From Serratia sp. M24T3 (GTDB taxonomy: Bacteria > Pseudomonadota > Gammaproteobacteria > Enterobacterales > Enterobacteriaceae), in NCBI RefSeq assembly GCF_000257645.1, contig NZ_AJHJ01000032.1:1-53410 (forward strand): DNA of 53,410 bases, in the 5' to 3' direction. Positions 19,783 to 29,632 of the stretch are shown piece after piece. The position numbers and the translations under genes were made by a program. Numbering within the stretch: the first letter of the stretch is position 1; each line of letters begins with the position of its first letter. The notes beneath the pieces were generated by a model. It searched no databases. It worked only from the letters and a program-made list of their open reading frames with translations, and was not told the origin of the DNA.

Positions 19783-22334
19783 TTACTTTTTAACTGCCGA
19801 GACATTTCCTGGTTTGAAATGCAACAGGCGGTTAGCGTTAGCGACAACGGTAATTGAAGACAGCGCCATAGCTGCTCCGGCGACAATAGGGCTCAGTAAT
19901 GTTCCTGTCAGCGGGAACAGTACTCCGGCAGCAATGGGAATGCCGATGATGTTATAGATAAATGCGCCGAGCAGGTTCTGTTTCATATTACGCAGTGTGC
20001 CTTTTGACAAAGCCAGCGCATCGGCAACGCCGTGCAGGCTAGGGCGCATCAGGGTAATCGCAGCGGTTTCAATCGCTACATCGCTGCCGCCGCCCATGGC
20101 AATCCCCACGTCGGACTGAGCTAGCGCAGGGGCATCGTTGATACCATCGCCAATCATTGCCACCTTCTCGCCCCGTGCCTGCAAGGCTTTAATCGCTTCG
20201 GCTTTTCCATCAGGTCGCACACCGGCTATTACGTCGCCAATACCCGCCAGTTTCGCTATTGCATTCGCCGTGACCGGATTATCACCCGTTAACATAACCA
20301 GCTTGAAACCTTGCTGATGCAGCCTCTGTAGTGCCTCGATACTGTCTTCGCGCAGCGAATCGCGGATTGAAAAAAGCGCGACTATTTTGCCATTGGCCGC
20401 CAATAACACGGGAGTGAAGCCTTCCGCTGATTGCCTGGCGAGCAGCGTATCGACCTCAGTACAGTCCACCTGCTGTTGCTCAAGCAAGTCGCGATTGCCC
20501 AACAATAGCGTAGTTGTATCAGTATTTCCGCTGACGCCAAGACCGCCAAGCGTGCGGAAGTTTTCAACATTGACTGTTGGCAGCCCGGCAGCTTTCTCGG
20601 ATATTGCCTGTGCCAGCGGATGATGAGAACCTTGTTCCAGTGAAGCAGCCCAGCTTAAGGCCTGATTTACATCGGTTTGATTAAATAGCTGAATATCAAC
20701 GACCTGCGGCTTACCTTCAGTCAACGTTCCAGTTTTATCAAACACCAGAGTGGTCAGCGTGCTGGCCCTTTGCAGTGCATCGGCATCTTTTACCAAAACG
20801 CCAAATTCTGCGGCTCTACCGACACCTGCGGTTATTGACATCGGCGTGGCTAGCCCCAGCGCACAAGGGCAGGCGATAATCAATACCGTAGTCACGATGA
20901 CCAGCGTGTACATAAGCTGAGGTTGTGGCCCAAAAAAATACCAGATAGCGCCACTAAATAGGGCAATCAGCACGACTGCCGGGACGAACACTGCCGAGAT
21001 TCTGTCTGCCAATTTACCTATTTCGGGTTTACTGCTTTGTGCTTCGCGCACCAGCTTGATAATGCGCGACAGTTGAGTCTGACCGCCAATTGCCATCGCA
21101 GTAAACTGCACGCTGCCGTCTTTGACTTGTGTACCGGCGCTAATTTTTTCGCCTCGAGTACGGTATTGTGCAATGGGCTCACCCGTCAGCATCGCCTCAT
21201 CCATCCAGGCTTCACCCTGATGAATTTCACCGTCGACCGGCACCCGATCTCCAGTTGTGAGGCGCAGAAGCATGCCCTGTTTTACCTCGGCCAGAGGCAC
21301 AGTCTGCTCTCCCTGCTCAGTGATAACGCGCGCCGTGGGCGGGGTTAGGTCCAGTAAACGCTCAAGCGCCCTGGAAGATCGCTGACGTCCGCGTTGCTCA
21401 AGTGCGTGACCAAGGTTGATGAGGCCAATAATCATTACGCTAGCTTCAAAATATAAATGCCGCGCCTGCATCGGGAACGCGTCTGGCCATAACGAGACAA
21501 GAAATGAAAAGATCCATGCCGCGCCAGTGCCCAGGGAAACCAGTGTGTCCATGTTGGCGCTGCCGTGCATCAGGCTTTTCCAGGCGCTGCGATAAAAATG
21601 ACCGCCGGCGACGATCATAATCACCAGTGTCAAAATGCCAACGATAAGCCAGCCTGTTTGGTTACCGGCGTTCACCATCATGTTGCCGCCAAATAACCCC
21701 CATGCCATCAGCGGGATGCCTGCCGCCAGACCCAATGCCGCCTGCCAGCTAAAGCGGATCATGCTGCTGCGAGCAGTTTGCTGCTGACGTTCTCGGCGTA
21801 GGGTTTCATCAATGATGATTTCTGCGCCGTAACCTGCTTTTTCAACAGCGGCTATCAACGCCTGGGCGTCGTTGGCGCCCTGAACCAGTGCGCTGCGTTC
21901 AGCCAAATTAACCCTGGCTCGTTTAACGCCGCTTACGCCTTCTAAAGCACGCTGTACCTTGTTGACACAGCTGGCGCAGCTCATACCGCTAAGCAGGAGC
22001 TGCACGCTATGTTCTTCCATTGAAGGAGGTCTAGCTGCTTCCGATGCCGGAAAATTAGGGATTGCCGCTGACTGAGGTTCCGGCAAGGAAATTTCAGATG
22101 GAGTCAGCGGCTCAATTTTGGGGATGATTCATCCGCCAGCAACTCGGCGTGATATCCCGCGTTTTCGACCGCATCAAGTAAACTCTGGTTACTGACATTA
22201 CCGGTCACGATCGCTTTATCAATTGTCACTTCAACAACGTGTGCTCCACTTACCGCTTCCAGCGCTTTACGTGTTGAAGCCACGCAGTGTCCGCAAGACA
22301 ACCCTTCCAGGGTCAATACAGTCGTGTTTGTCAT
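19783..22334 (-). CDS. copA: Cu(+)-exporting P-type ATPase CopA (expressed by -1 frameshift)
   Basis: Inner-membrane P1B ATPase that exports Cu+ to the periplasm. The gene reads in two frames: ATG 22334 to the slippery site at 22122-22116, then the -1 frame from ATT 22116-22114 to the stop at 19783, giving about 850 aa (E. coli 834). HMA1 has GLSCGHC (11-17) in the zero frame; HMA2 has GMSCASC. CPC ([11 protein letters not shown]), DKTGTLTEG, the HP of HHPLAQA and GDGINDAP are intact. No Shine-Dalgarno stands before TTG 22086 or the first ATG of the second frame, so independent initiation looks poor. A CueR-type promoter lies upstream. A frameshift mutation or sequencing indel is the main alternative, but the signal structure (22122-22046) argues against it. 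Confidence 0.88.
22046..22122 (-). promoter_or_regulatory. copA -1 frameshift signal with pseudoknot
   Basis: Minus strand: heptamer C CCA AAA (22122-22116) in frame with the short product; 5-nt spacer TTGAG; stem 1 CCGCTGACT (22110-22102) with AGTCAGCGG (22073-22065), 9/9 pairs; stem 2 TGCCGGAA (22085-22078, inside the stem-1 loop) with TTCCGGCA (22052-22045), 8/8 pairs, making an H-type pseudoknot. The zero-frame TGA lies within stem 1. All pairs were checked base by base; efficiency is unknown. Confidence 0.88.
22104..22334 (-). CDS. CopZ-like copper chaperone (zero-frame product of copA)
   Basis: Without frameshifting, translation from ATG 22334 ends at TGA 22106-22104, giving 76 aa: one HMA domain with the metal-binding GLSCGHC (C14, C17) and the usual beta-alpha-beta layout. 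GAGGA lies upstream of the ATG. E. coli makes a similar 70-residue CopA(Z) from the start of copA by frameshifting. Here it would be the default product. It shares its first 72 codons with CopA. Confidence 0.85.
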   Translation of the reverse strand: MTNTTVLTLEGLSCGHCVASTRKALEAVSGAHVVEVTIDKAIVTGNVSNQSLLDAVENAGYHAELLADESSPKLSR

Positions 22335-22401
22335 AATGGATCCTCTGGGCAATTTGTGCCCTGTTAAACATCAAAAGATGGTCAATTTCTACTCGTGATA
22401 T

Positions 22402-22432
22402 AGAATAAACCTTCCAGCAAGGGGAAGGTCAA
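22402..22432 (-). promoter_or_regulatory. CueR-controlled copA promoter
   Basis: On the minus strand: -35 TTGACC (22432-22427), 19-bp spacer, -10 TATTCT (22407-22402). Within the spacer lies the CueR dyad ACCTTCC-N7-GGAAGGT (22409-22429 on the plus strand). The long 19-bp spacer is the hallmark of MerR-family activation, and the operator matches E. coli PcopA closely. It overlaps the cueR ribosome-binding site. Confidence 0.92.
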
Positions 22433-22441
22433 GGAGCAAAA

Positions 22442-22840
22442 ATGAACATTAGCGATGCGGCAAAAAAAACCGGTTTAACCAGTAAAGCGATTCGTTTTTA
22501 TGAGGAAAAAGGCTTGGTGACAGCCCCCATGCGCAGTGAAAATGGCTACCGCAGCTATGCACCTAAGCAAATTGAAGAACTTACTTTACTGCGTCAGGCT
22601 CGCCAGGTCGGCTTCAACCTTGAGGAGTGCCAGGAATTGGTCGCGCTATTCAATAATCCGCAGCGACACAGTGCCGATGTAAAAGCGCGAACGCTAGAAA
22701 AAGCGGCTGAAATTGGAAGACACATCGAAGAACTAACAGATATGCGCCAGAGATTACTGGCGCTTGCAGACTCTTGCCCTGGTGATGAGGGAGCCTTTTG
22801 CCCAATCATTGATAATTTGAGTGGATGCTGCAAAAAGTAA
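22442..22840 (+). CDS. cueR: Copper-responsive MerR-family regulator CueR
   Basis: Activates copA (and cueO elsewhere) when Cu+, Ag+ or Au+ binds. 132 aa (E. coli 135). N-terminal MerR HTH ([20 protein letters not shown]), dimerisation helix, and the metal loop [10 protein letters not shown] with C112 and C120, the Cu+ ligands. It ends in a CC-containing tail. AAGGAG precedes the ATG. Divergent from copA; the E. coli glsA-ybaT pair between them is absent. Confidence 0.96.
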   Translation: MNISDAAKKTGLTSKAIRFYEEKGLVTAPMRSENGYRSYAPKQIEELTLLRQARQVGFNLEECQELVALFNNPQRHSADVKARTLEKAAEIGRHIEELTDMRQRLLALADSCPGDEGAFCPIIDNLSGCCKK

Positions 22841-23006
22841 TGCTAATTTCGCTGCTTAAGGTCTATTAAATGAAAATTTCACATGTTTTTTTATCCAAAT
22901 TGTTGAATTTATGGGGGGGCTAGCATTCTTGCAGTTGTTAATCCATGATTTTTAACGATGCCAAAGCCCTTGATGACATGAATTTTATTAAGGTGCAATT
23001 CGATTG

Positions 23007-26000
23007 CTAGATTTGTAAAATCCATAATTCTGTTTCTGAAGATTCTTGCTCACTACTAAATTCCTGTTCCACCTGTCGCAAGGTGAGTGTGTCGCTATTT
23101 TCGGGTAACTGGAAATAGCTGAAGGGAATAGGGTAGTGAGTGTTTTTTTGGATAAGGGAAACAACGTCAGGTAGAACATCTTCAGGAACGATTATGCTTT
23201 TTATCTCTTCGGGTGAAATTATATTTGATCGTGCGTTTGGAAGGTTTTGGTGATTTCTATCCATGATTATTATCAATGGGATGTGGATTTCGTCTTTATT
23301 TAGTCTTTCAGAGCCTACTATTCCCTGGTTAAATCGGCTAATTAATCCATTTGACTCGCTAATAAGGGGCGTTAATTCAATATCAGGTGCTAAATCGTTT
23401 TTATTAATTAAAGGATGATGCCCATCACTGATGGCCTCAAGTTCTTGATTGCGGGCAGTCTCTAATTCCGGGCTCCATAAAGCATCATTTTCGGCTTGCA
23501 TGAATGCTTGATAAATATAGCTAATATTTGCGCTGGTTAATGTTTCTTGAGAATGATTGACTTTCGGAGCACTAAACTGAGTTATTGTGATTGAAGTGCC
23601 ATTGATAATCAGCCCGCGAAGGTCAGTGCCTATAAACTCTAAATTGCTATCTATCAGCAAGTTACCGTCAGTTTCTAATTTGGATAAAAGTGTTTGGGAA
23701 GAGTTGCCATCATTCGTTGAACAATTGGTTATCCATTGACTTAAAGCTGTCTTTCCCCATAGATTACTGCCGATATTATAAAATGAATTGGGAAACCATT
23801 GGTTAATTATTTCTGAATTGCTAATTAATGCGAAATTTTGATTTTTGTCTTTTTTAAGCTTGCTAGCCCGTTTTACTAGTAACCTTTCGGATATTCTCCT
23901 TTTGGCTGCGATTTTCTCAAAGAGTAGAGTAGTATCATGAGGCAATCGTTTAGAAGCATAATTATCGATAAAGGGTAGGTCTATATCAACACCTATATCT
24001 AGTTTATTAACTGTTGGTTTCTTCTTCCCTAAAATTTCATTGATTCCTTTGCTAATTCTTTTTTTAACTTCAGGGGGGATCATATCATCCGATATTTTTA
24101 TCTGAGGTAATGACTTTAGTACCTTGCTTAACGCCCAACCAATTCCCTCACTGCTCAAGGCAAGAAGAGCATCAACTAGAAATTCTTGTACTTTTTGTGG
24201 ACGATCGGCTGTAGCAGACTGAATTAATTTAGGAATGATGGTACTGACAGAGGTAATAGCCAAACTGGTTATCACATGACTAAGTTTAGCGACGGCAAAA
24301 TGAGATGAGCCACCCAACGATAATGGAATTGAGGCGATAGCAATTGAGGTGCCAATCGAGTCCATGGTTTCAAATATTGAGTTCCAATAAATTTCCGAGT
24401 CAGATAAGGCCAAATAATCCATGTCGGACTGAAGATTTTCAATAAATTTATTATAATGTAATTCACTGAGTCTTTCAGAAGCACCAAACGTTAGTCTCGG
24501 AGTATTTCTGACTGTGTCGCCTGCTTCAACCACTAACTTTCTATTTACTTTAACCTTTTCTAATAATGAGCCCATTGGTTGATAATTTTCTTGATCTTCT
24601 AAAGATAAATGACTGGCTAAAAATGAGTCAAAGTCTTCTCTAATTAAAAAAGAAACAGCATTTCCATTAGCTACAATATTATAAACACGCTGGTCAGTCG
24701 TAGAAAAGAGTAATCCCTTTGTTTCTATTTGTTGATCGTAAGAGGTGGTGATTATTTTTTCCGATGTTGGGATTAAAAATAAATTTCCAACGGCCTTGTT
24801 TTGCCAATAAACAGCACGAGGTTTTATTTTATTTTCTAAATAATTCTCAAGATAAGAGATTTCTTTTGAATAAAATATCGGCTTATTTGTTCTTATATGA
24901 TTATAAACTCTGGCCTTCCACGCGATATCGAAATATTTTATCAGGTATTCTTTTATTTCTGGTTGTTTTAGGTGATTATTGAGTTCTTCAAAATATTCTT
25001 TTTGTATATCCGTGTTTTTGAATTTCTCTGCCATTGCTGGGGAAATATCCTCTGGCCACTCAAACTCTAAGTTAATGCCTTCATAAGTTCCACGCCGGTA
25101 CTCTTTAGTTAGTATTTCAATTAATGTATGACTTTTAACTCTTTTAGATATATTCATCGAGGTATCAATTCTCCTCGCAGGCAGTCGAGTTTTTATTGCC
25201 AAATTGCTGTTAATAGAATTGTGGTCTCCACCTTCCTCTATAACAATTCTTTTAATTCGATCATTTATCCATGTTCCAAGATGAAGAACAGGGTGATCCA
25301 AGGCAGATAAGGATTTAGAGAATTCACTTACGGCCATATTGATGGCCTTATTAGCTACTAGATCAATGTTGGTTTTATTATTTTCTGAATTAAAAAGATC
25401 ATTAATGATAGACGTTGTATTTTGAGTGGGAAGGGGAGCGGCAACAGAGGATCTCGTAACTTCTGAAGATGGTAAAGCTGTATTTATTCTACTTTTACCC
25501 TTTTTAGATTTTCTGGCTGGAAGTAGGTGATGTGGTAACTCAAAAAAACTCATCGACAGTATGGGCTTTGCCTCGGCTCCGTTAAATAATGCAGCCGGTC
25601 CCGTACTATGTGCTACTACACTTCTCACTGACTTTCCGAAGGATGTGATGGTACGATCAACATGCTGCAGTAAACCTTCGTGCGTTTCCTGAATAATGCC
25701 TGCTAAATTATGCGTTACTCCAACTATATGCGTTGCTCCAACTATATGCGTTGATCCAACTATGTCATTAGTTTCATTTTTCGTTAGAGGTGTCAGAGTG
25801 TTATGTAAATTAAACGTATTTGAAGACGGGGGTTTAATGTTATTTCTTATTGCTCTATGATTGCTTGCGAAATCTAAACCCATTGCACCTTGAGTATAAA
25901 GTAATAGCATTGCCTGTGCCCAGGGATCTGTTCTGAATTTTAACGCAGGATATTCAATGTTTGCAGGATTGTATTTTTGTTCTTTTTTGGCGTTAAATAT

Positions 26001-26039
26001 TTCAGAGGACATGTTTTTATTAATGTACGAAACAGGCAT
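23007..26039 (-). CDS. Large orphan protein, possible secreted toxin/effector
   Basis: 1010 aa, not confidently recognised. Clearly AT-rich compared with its neighbours, with rare-codon use, so probably acquired. No N-terminal signal peptide is evident. Residues near 70-90 contain three IVGxTH hexapeptide repeats. The middle (about 330-530) is mixed charged helices with a block LLFSTTDQRVYNIVANG...FLASHLSLEDQENY that recalls large dermonecrotic-toxin-like/effector proteins. A hydrophobic Ala/Ser/Ile-rich stretch near 560-610 could insert in membranes. The C-terminus is Glu/Ser-rich. No adjacent immunity or chaperone gene is visible. It lies between cueR and ybbJ, where E. coli has nothing. 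A type III/VI effector or a toxin is a hypothesis only. Confidence 0.6.
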   Translation of the reverse strand: MPVSYINKNMSSEIFNAKKEQKYNPANIEYPALKFRTDPWAQAMLLLYTQGAMGLDFASNHRAIRNNIKPPSSNTFNLHNTLTPLTKNETNDIVGSTHIVGATHIVGVTHNLAGIIQETHEGLLQHVDRTITSFGKSVRSVVAHSTGPAALFNGAEAKPILSMSFFELPHHLLPARKSKKGKSRINTALPSSEVTRSSVAAPLPTQNTTSIINDLFNSENNKTNIDLVANKAINMAVSEFSKSLSALDHPVLHLGTWINDRIKRIVIEEGGDHNSINSNLAIKTRLPARRIDTSMNISKRVKSHTLIEILTKEYRRGTYEGINLEFEWPEDISPAMAEKFKNTDIQKEYFEELNNHLKQPEIKEYLIKYFDIAWKARVYNHIRTNKPIFYSKEISYLENYLENKIKPRAVYWQNKAVGNLFLIPTSEKIITTSYDQQIETKGLLFSTTDQRVYNIVANGNAVSFLIREDFDSFLASHLSLEDQENYQPMGSLLEKVKVNRKLVVEAGDTVRNTPRLTFGASERLSELHYNKFIENLQSDMDYLALSDSEIYWNSIFETMDSIGTSIAIASIPLSLGGSSHFAVAKLSHVITSLAITSVSTIIPKLIQSATADRPQKVQEFLVDALLALSSEGIGWALSKVLKSLPQIKISDDMIPPEVKKRISKGINEILGKKKPTVNKLDIGVDIDLPFIDNYASKRLPHDTTLLFEKIAAKRRISERLLVKRASKLKKDKNQNFALISNSEIINQWFPNSFYNIGSNLWGKTALSQWITNCSTNDGNSSQTLLSKLETDGNLLIDSNLEFIGTDLRGLIINGTSITITQFSAPKVNHSQETLTSANISYIYQAFMQAENDALWSPELETARNQELEAISDGHHPLINKNDLAPDIELTPLISESNGLISRFNQGIVGSERLNKDEIHIPLIIIMDRNHQNLPNARSNIISPEEIKSIIVPEDVLPDVVSLIQKNTHYPIPFSYFQLPENSDTLTLRQVEQEFSSEQESSETELWILQI
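25710..25763. repeat. Three 18-bp tandem repeats inside the orphan gene
   Basis: Units atgcgttactccaactat, atgcgttgctccaactat and atgcgttgatccaactat at 25710, 25728 and 25746 encode IVGxTH on the minus strand. Near-identity at DNA level suggests recent expansion by slippage. Confidence 0.9.
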
Positions 26040-26164
26040 GACTTTTTTCCTATTATAAAATCCGTTTAACTTTTCTATACAGAGCTGTTTTCGCGGACTT
26101 TATAAAGGGTCGGAAGCCAATGTGTCAAATAATTAAGAGTTTAGATGCAATGATTTTAAAAGAT

Positions 26165-26635
26165 TTAATTAATACTTGAAGGAGCATTCAAACCTACAAC
26201 CCGCAACGTATTTCCCTCAACGCCTGTTACAGCGACTTCCTCACCGATATTCAAATTATCGGCACAACTGACTCGCCAGGTGCTATCACCAATACTTATT
26301 CGGCTATAGCCGTTTTCTGGCTGCTCAAGCAAATGACCATGAAGGCCCACCATTTGCCTGCCGCGCTGATTCAGGCTTTCATTTGTAGTCGAGTTATCTG
26401 GTTTGCGCTTAAGCCAATTCGCCCACAGTAAGGCGGCAACAATAGTGAGCACCGCGAAGGCAATGCCTTGCCATTCCCAAGGCAGAGGCAAAACCCAGAC
26501 CAGAAGGCCAACCAGCGCCGCCGCCACGCCGCTCCACAGCAAGTAACCGCTGGCACCGAGTAATTCGGCAGCCAGAAGCACGCCACCAAGTGACAGCCAA
26601 AACAGATGTGGACTTGCCATCAACTGCTGCAGCAT
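26165..26635 (-). CDS. ybbJ: NfeD-like membrane protein YbbJ
   Basis: 156 aa (E. coli 152). Two to three N-terminal membrane segments (about 10-70) and a C-terminal OB-fold NfeD domain (about 90-150: GLHGHLLEQPENGYSRISIGDSTWRV...). NfeD proteins pair with SPFH/stomatin partners. The ATG overlaps the qmcA stop (TAATG), so the two are co-translated. Confidence 0.93.
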   Translation of the reverse strand: MLQQLMASPHLFWLSLGGVLLAAELLGASGYLLWSGVAAALVGLLVWVLPLPWEWQGIAFAVLTIVAALLWANWLKRKPDNSTTNESLNQRGRQMVGLHGHLLEQPENGYSRISIGDSTWRVSCADNLNIGEEVAVTGVEGNTLRVVGLNAPSSIN

Positions 26636-27543
26636 TATTTTCCGCCTTTGGTTTCTTTAAGTAATTCGGCAATACCGCCAATTGAGCCCATCAGACTGGT
26701 GGCATCGAGCGGCATCATGATCACTTTACTGTTGTTGGCAGAACCAATTTTCGTCAATGCTTCAGTATATTTCTGCGCCACAAAGTAGTTGATCGCCCGC
26801 ACATCTCCAGCAGCGATGGCGGCTGAAACCATCTGCGTAGCCTTTGCCTCTGCTTCGGCGCTACGTTCGCGCGCTTCTGCCTGCAAAAATGCTGACTGAC
26901 GCTCCCCTTCTGCTTTCAATATTTGAGACTGCTTTTCGCCTTCGGCACGCAGGATGGCAGACTGGCGTACGCCTTCAGCCTCGAGAATATCGGCGCGCTT
27001 GGTTCGCTCGGCTTTCATCTGCGCATTCATGGCTGATACCAGCTCGGCCGGTGGGCGCACGTCGCGGATTTCAATTCGAGTGATTTTTATCCCCCACGGG
27101 CTGGTTGCTGCATCAACAATATGCAGGAGTCGGGCATTGATGTTGTCACGCTGCGAAAGCATTTCGTCTAACTCCATTGAACCCAGTACGGTACGGAAGT
27201 TAGTCATGGTGAGATTGACGATGGCCTGCTCAAGGTTGCTCACCTCATACGCAGCCCGCGCAGGGTCGATAACCTGAATAAAACACACAGCATCGATGGC
27301 CACGTTGGCATTGTCGCGGGAGATAATTTCCTGAGATGGAATGTCTAAAACCTGTTCCATCATATTGATTTTTCTACCTACGCGGTCCATGAACGGCACA
27401 ACCAAATTAAGACCGGGCATCAGCGTCTTGGTATAACGACCAAAACGTTCAACCGTCCACTGAAAACCCTGAGGGACAATCTTGACCCCGGCAAAGACAA
27501 TAATCAGCGCCAGAACCACCACAACGGGTATAAAAGTCAGCAT
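26635..27543 (-). CDS. qmcA: SPFH/band-7 protein QmcA
   Basis: 302 aa (E. coli 305). One N-terminal membrane anchor ([19 protein letters not shown]), SPFH domain ([19 protein letters not shown] onward), then a long Glu/Ala-rich coiled coil with repeated AEGxxQSxxL units (about 195-240). Linked in E. coli to FtsH/HflKC-type membrane quality control. Start at ATG 27543 (AGGAG upstream); a longer frame to 27606 is not conserved. Confidence 0.95.
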   Translation of the reverse strand: MLTFIPVVVVLALIIVFAGVKIVPQGFQWTVERFGRYTKTLMPGLNLVVPFMDRVGRKINMMEQVLDIPSQEIISRDNANVAIDAVCFIQVIDPARAAYEVSNLEQAIVNLTMTNFRTVLGSMELDEMLSQRDNINARLLHIVDAATSPWGIKITRIEIRDVRPPAELVSAMNAQMKAERTKRADILEAEGVRQSAILRAEGEKQSQILKAEGERQSAFLQAEARERSAEAEAKATQMVSAAIAAGDVRAINYFVAQKYTEALTKIGSANNSKVIMMPLDATSLMGSIGGIAELLKETKGGK

Positions 27544-27690
27544 GGCTAAAAACTCCTGTAATGAGATGTACCGAAATGTCGGATAAAACGTTCCCTGTGC
27601 GTACAAGCTATAGCAACAGTTAAATCATCGCATATTTAGAGTCGGAGAGTGATGAGTAAAAAGCATAATGCAGATGGGAGAGACTGTTTC

Positions 27691-27842
27691 GCGAGACGTC
27701 TCGCAGAAAACACACGCGGTACTCAAGAGAGTTAAATACCGCGTGCGCCAAAGGGGGATCAGGTGTAAAACCTTTCTCCGCAGAGAGTGCCGTTCAGCTT
27801 GCAGGCAGGCATCGCAGAGGATTTAACGAAGCCTTTTTTTAA
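27691..27842 (+). ncRNA. Candidate structured sRNA in the qmcA-cnoX spacer
   Basis: The 359-bp spacer between qmcA and cnoX (both on the minus strand) holds a 14-bp palindrome gcgagacgtctcgc (27691-27704), a 9-bp hairpin cacgcggta/taccgcgtg (27713-27721/27737-27745), and a plus-strand terminator-like hairpin (aggcatcg...cgaagcct) followed by seven T ending near 27842. A plus-strand terminator with no plus-strand gene suggests a small RNA. No promoter could be fixed and no known family is recognised. Confidence 0.35.
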
Positions 27843-27902
27843 ACTAAATAATCAGTTAAGCCATTAATTAATTAATAAATAAAAGTCTAATAAAGCAAAA
27901 GG

Positions 27903-28760
27903 TTAATAAAGCAAAGAGTAAAGCTGTCGGCGGTATTTAGCAGCCAGCGCATCTCCGGTACCCAATGCAGCAAGGATATCCATCAATGTTTTGCGAGCAG
28001 AACCATTGCCTGCAGCCAAGTCTTTTTTCAGGTGACCTAGCAGCAACTCGAGGGCTTCTTCATTGCGACCAACCTGATGCAGCTGCAAAGAGAGTTGGAC
28101 TGCCAGATCAACATTTTGCGGGTCTTGCTCAATCTGCTGCTGCAATTGCTGAATTTCAGGGGTATCAGCGGCCTGTTTTAGCAGCTCGATCTGAGCTATC
28201 AGCCCCTGATAACGGGTATCACGATCTTGCAGAGGAATTGTTGCCAGCACGGCTTCGGCATCTTCACTGCGGTTAAGCAGAATTTGCGCTTCTGCCAGCA
28301 TCAGGCCGATATCACTGCGCTGATTACTGATTTGCCAGGCGTCTTTCAGCAGCGGCAATGCTTCGATAACCTTACCCTCTTGCATCAGTTCGGCAGCCTG
28401 AGTGGCTTTGATTTCTTCTTCTTTTGGCAGCACTTTACTCAGAAGTTCGCGGATCACTTCTTCCGGCTGCGGACCTTGGAAACCGTCAACCGGCTGGCCT
28501 TCCTGGAATAAATACACCGCCGGAATTGAGCGCAGGCCAAACTGGCTGGCAATCGCCTGCTGCACATCACAGTCAACTTTAGCGAGCACGAACTGACCGG
28601 CGTATTCGGCCGCCAGTTTATCAAGGATTGGGCCTAGGGTCAGGCAGTGCTGACTGCGTTCTGACCAGAAATAAAACATCACTGGCACCGTCATGGACTG
28701 GTCCAGGGTCTGATGCAAATTGGATTCGTTAATTTCAATCGATAAAGGTTGTGCAAGCAT
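27903..28760 (-). CDS. cnoX: Chaperedoxin CnoX (YbbN)
   Basis: 285 aa (E. coli 284). N-terminal thioredoxin fold (1-110) in which the canonical CxxC is replaced by SQHC (S36-C39), as in E. coli, so it is a holdase/redox partner, not a reductase. C-terminal TPR repeats (about 115-285). Activated by hypochlorous acid and hands substrates to GroEL and DnaK in E. coli. Followed by the structured spacer described at 27691. Confidence 0.95.
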   Translation of the reverse strand: MLAQPLSIEINESNLHQTLDQSMTVPVMFYFWSERSQHCLTLGPILDKLAAEYAGQFVLAKVDCDVQQAIASQFGLRSIPAVYLFQEGQPVDGFQGPQPEEVIRELLSKVLPKEEEIKATQAAELMQEGKVIEALPLLKDAWQISNQRSDIGLMLAEAQILLNRSEDAEAVLATIPLQDRDTRYQGLIAQIELLKQAADTPEIQQLQQQIEQDPQNVDLAVQLSLQLHQVGRNEEALELLLGHLKKDLAAGNGSARKTLMDILAALGTGDALAAKYRRQLYSLLY

Positions 28761-28820
28761 GAATTCTTTTCTCTCTCGTCCGTTCCGTTTAATTCTAAAT
28801 GGGGGCGTTTTAAATCAGTT

Positions 28821-29597
28821 TCAACTATTACCGCGCACCAGAATATCTATCAGGCGGCCTGGCAGTAGGCGTTTTAGCACGGACACGACGTGCGCGATGA
28901 ACGTAACGGGATAGCGCAATTTGGGACGTGGACTTTCCAAAGCATGGCGCAATTTTGGTAAAACTGCCTCAGAAGTCAGTGTAAATCTTTCCGTCATGGC
29001 CGAGTTGAATATCGGCTTATCGGACTGCGTCTGCTTCACGTTGTCGGCAAATTTGCTGCTAAGCGGGCCGGGCTCAATGATGCTGACCTTGATACCAGTA
29101 CCGTGCAACTCCATGCGCAGCGCGTCGGACCAGGCTTCCAGCGCATATTTACTGGCACCATAAATGCCACGATTGGGCATGGTGATAAGCCCCAAAATGG
29201 AACTCGTCAAGATGATACGCCCTTCGGCATGGGCCAGCATGGCAGGCAGGAGAAGCTGTGTCAGCTGATGAGTGCCGAACAGATTAGTTGAAAATTGCTG
29301 TTCAAACTGCTCGCGACTGGTGGTGTGTAACGGCCCATAAACGCCATATCCGGCATTATTGAACAATCCGTAAAGCCGGTTGCCTGTTAACTCGATAACC
29401 TTTGCTGCTGCTCGGGCAACAGAGGTTTTATCATCCAGATCGAGTTCTATGGTCTCGAAACCGAGTTGTTGAAGGTGTTCTAAATCAGCGGCCTTACGAC
29501 AGGCGGCAAGCACGCGATAACCCCGATTTTGGAGATCCTGTGCCGCCACCAGCCCGATTCCACTGGAACAACCGGTAATCAAAACAGCTTTTTGCAT
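28821..29597 (-). CDS. ybbO: Short-chain dehydrogenase YbbO
   Basis: 258 aa classical SDR (E. coli 256): TGCSSGIG nucleotide motif (8-15), NNAGYGVYGP, catalytic Ser in LTSSILG and YGASK (YxxxK). NADP-dependent oxidoreductase; E. coli UcpA/YbbO-type enzymes reduce aldehydes or retinoids, substrate here not known. A CAGGTAAAG site precedes the ATG. Confidence 0.92.
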   Translation of the reverse strand: MQKAVLITGCSSGIGLVAAQDLQNRGYRVLAACRKAADLEHLQQLGFETIELDLDDKTSVARAAAKVIELTGNRLYGLFNNAGYGVYGPLHTTSREQFEQQFSTNLFGTHQLTQLLLPAMLAHAEGRIILTSSILGLITMPNRGIYGASKYALEAWSDALRMELHGTGIKVSIIEPGPLSSKFADNVKQTQSDKPIFNSAMTERFTLTSEAVLPKLRHALESPRPKLRYPVTFIAHVVSVLKRLLPGRLIDILVRGNS

Positions 29598-29632
29598 AAC
29601 TTTACCTGTTGAAGGCCCCTAATATTTAAAGA

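Noticed and set aside
19783-22334. copA as a frameshifted pseudogene
   Set aside because: All catalytic motifs are intact on both sides and the junction carries an exact slip site, spacer and pseudoknot.
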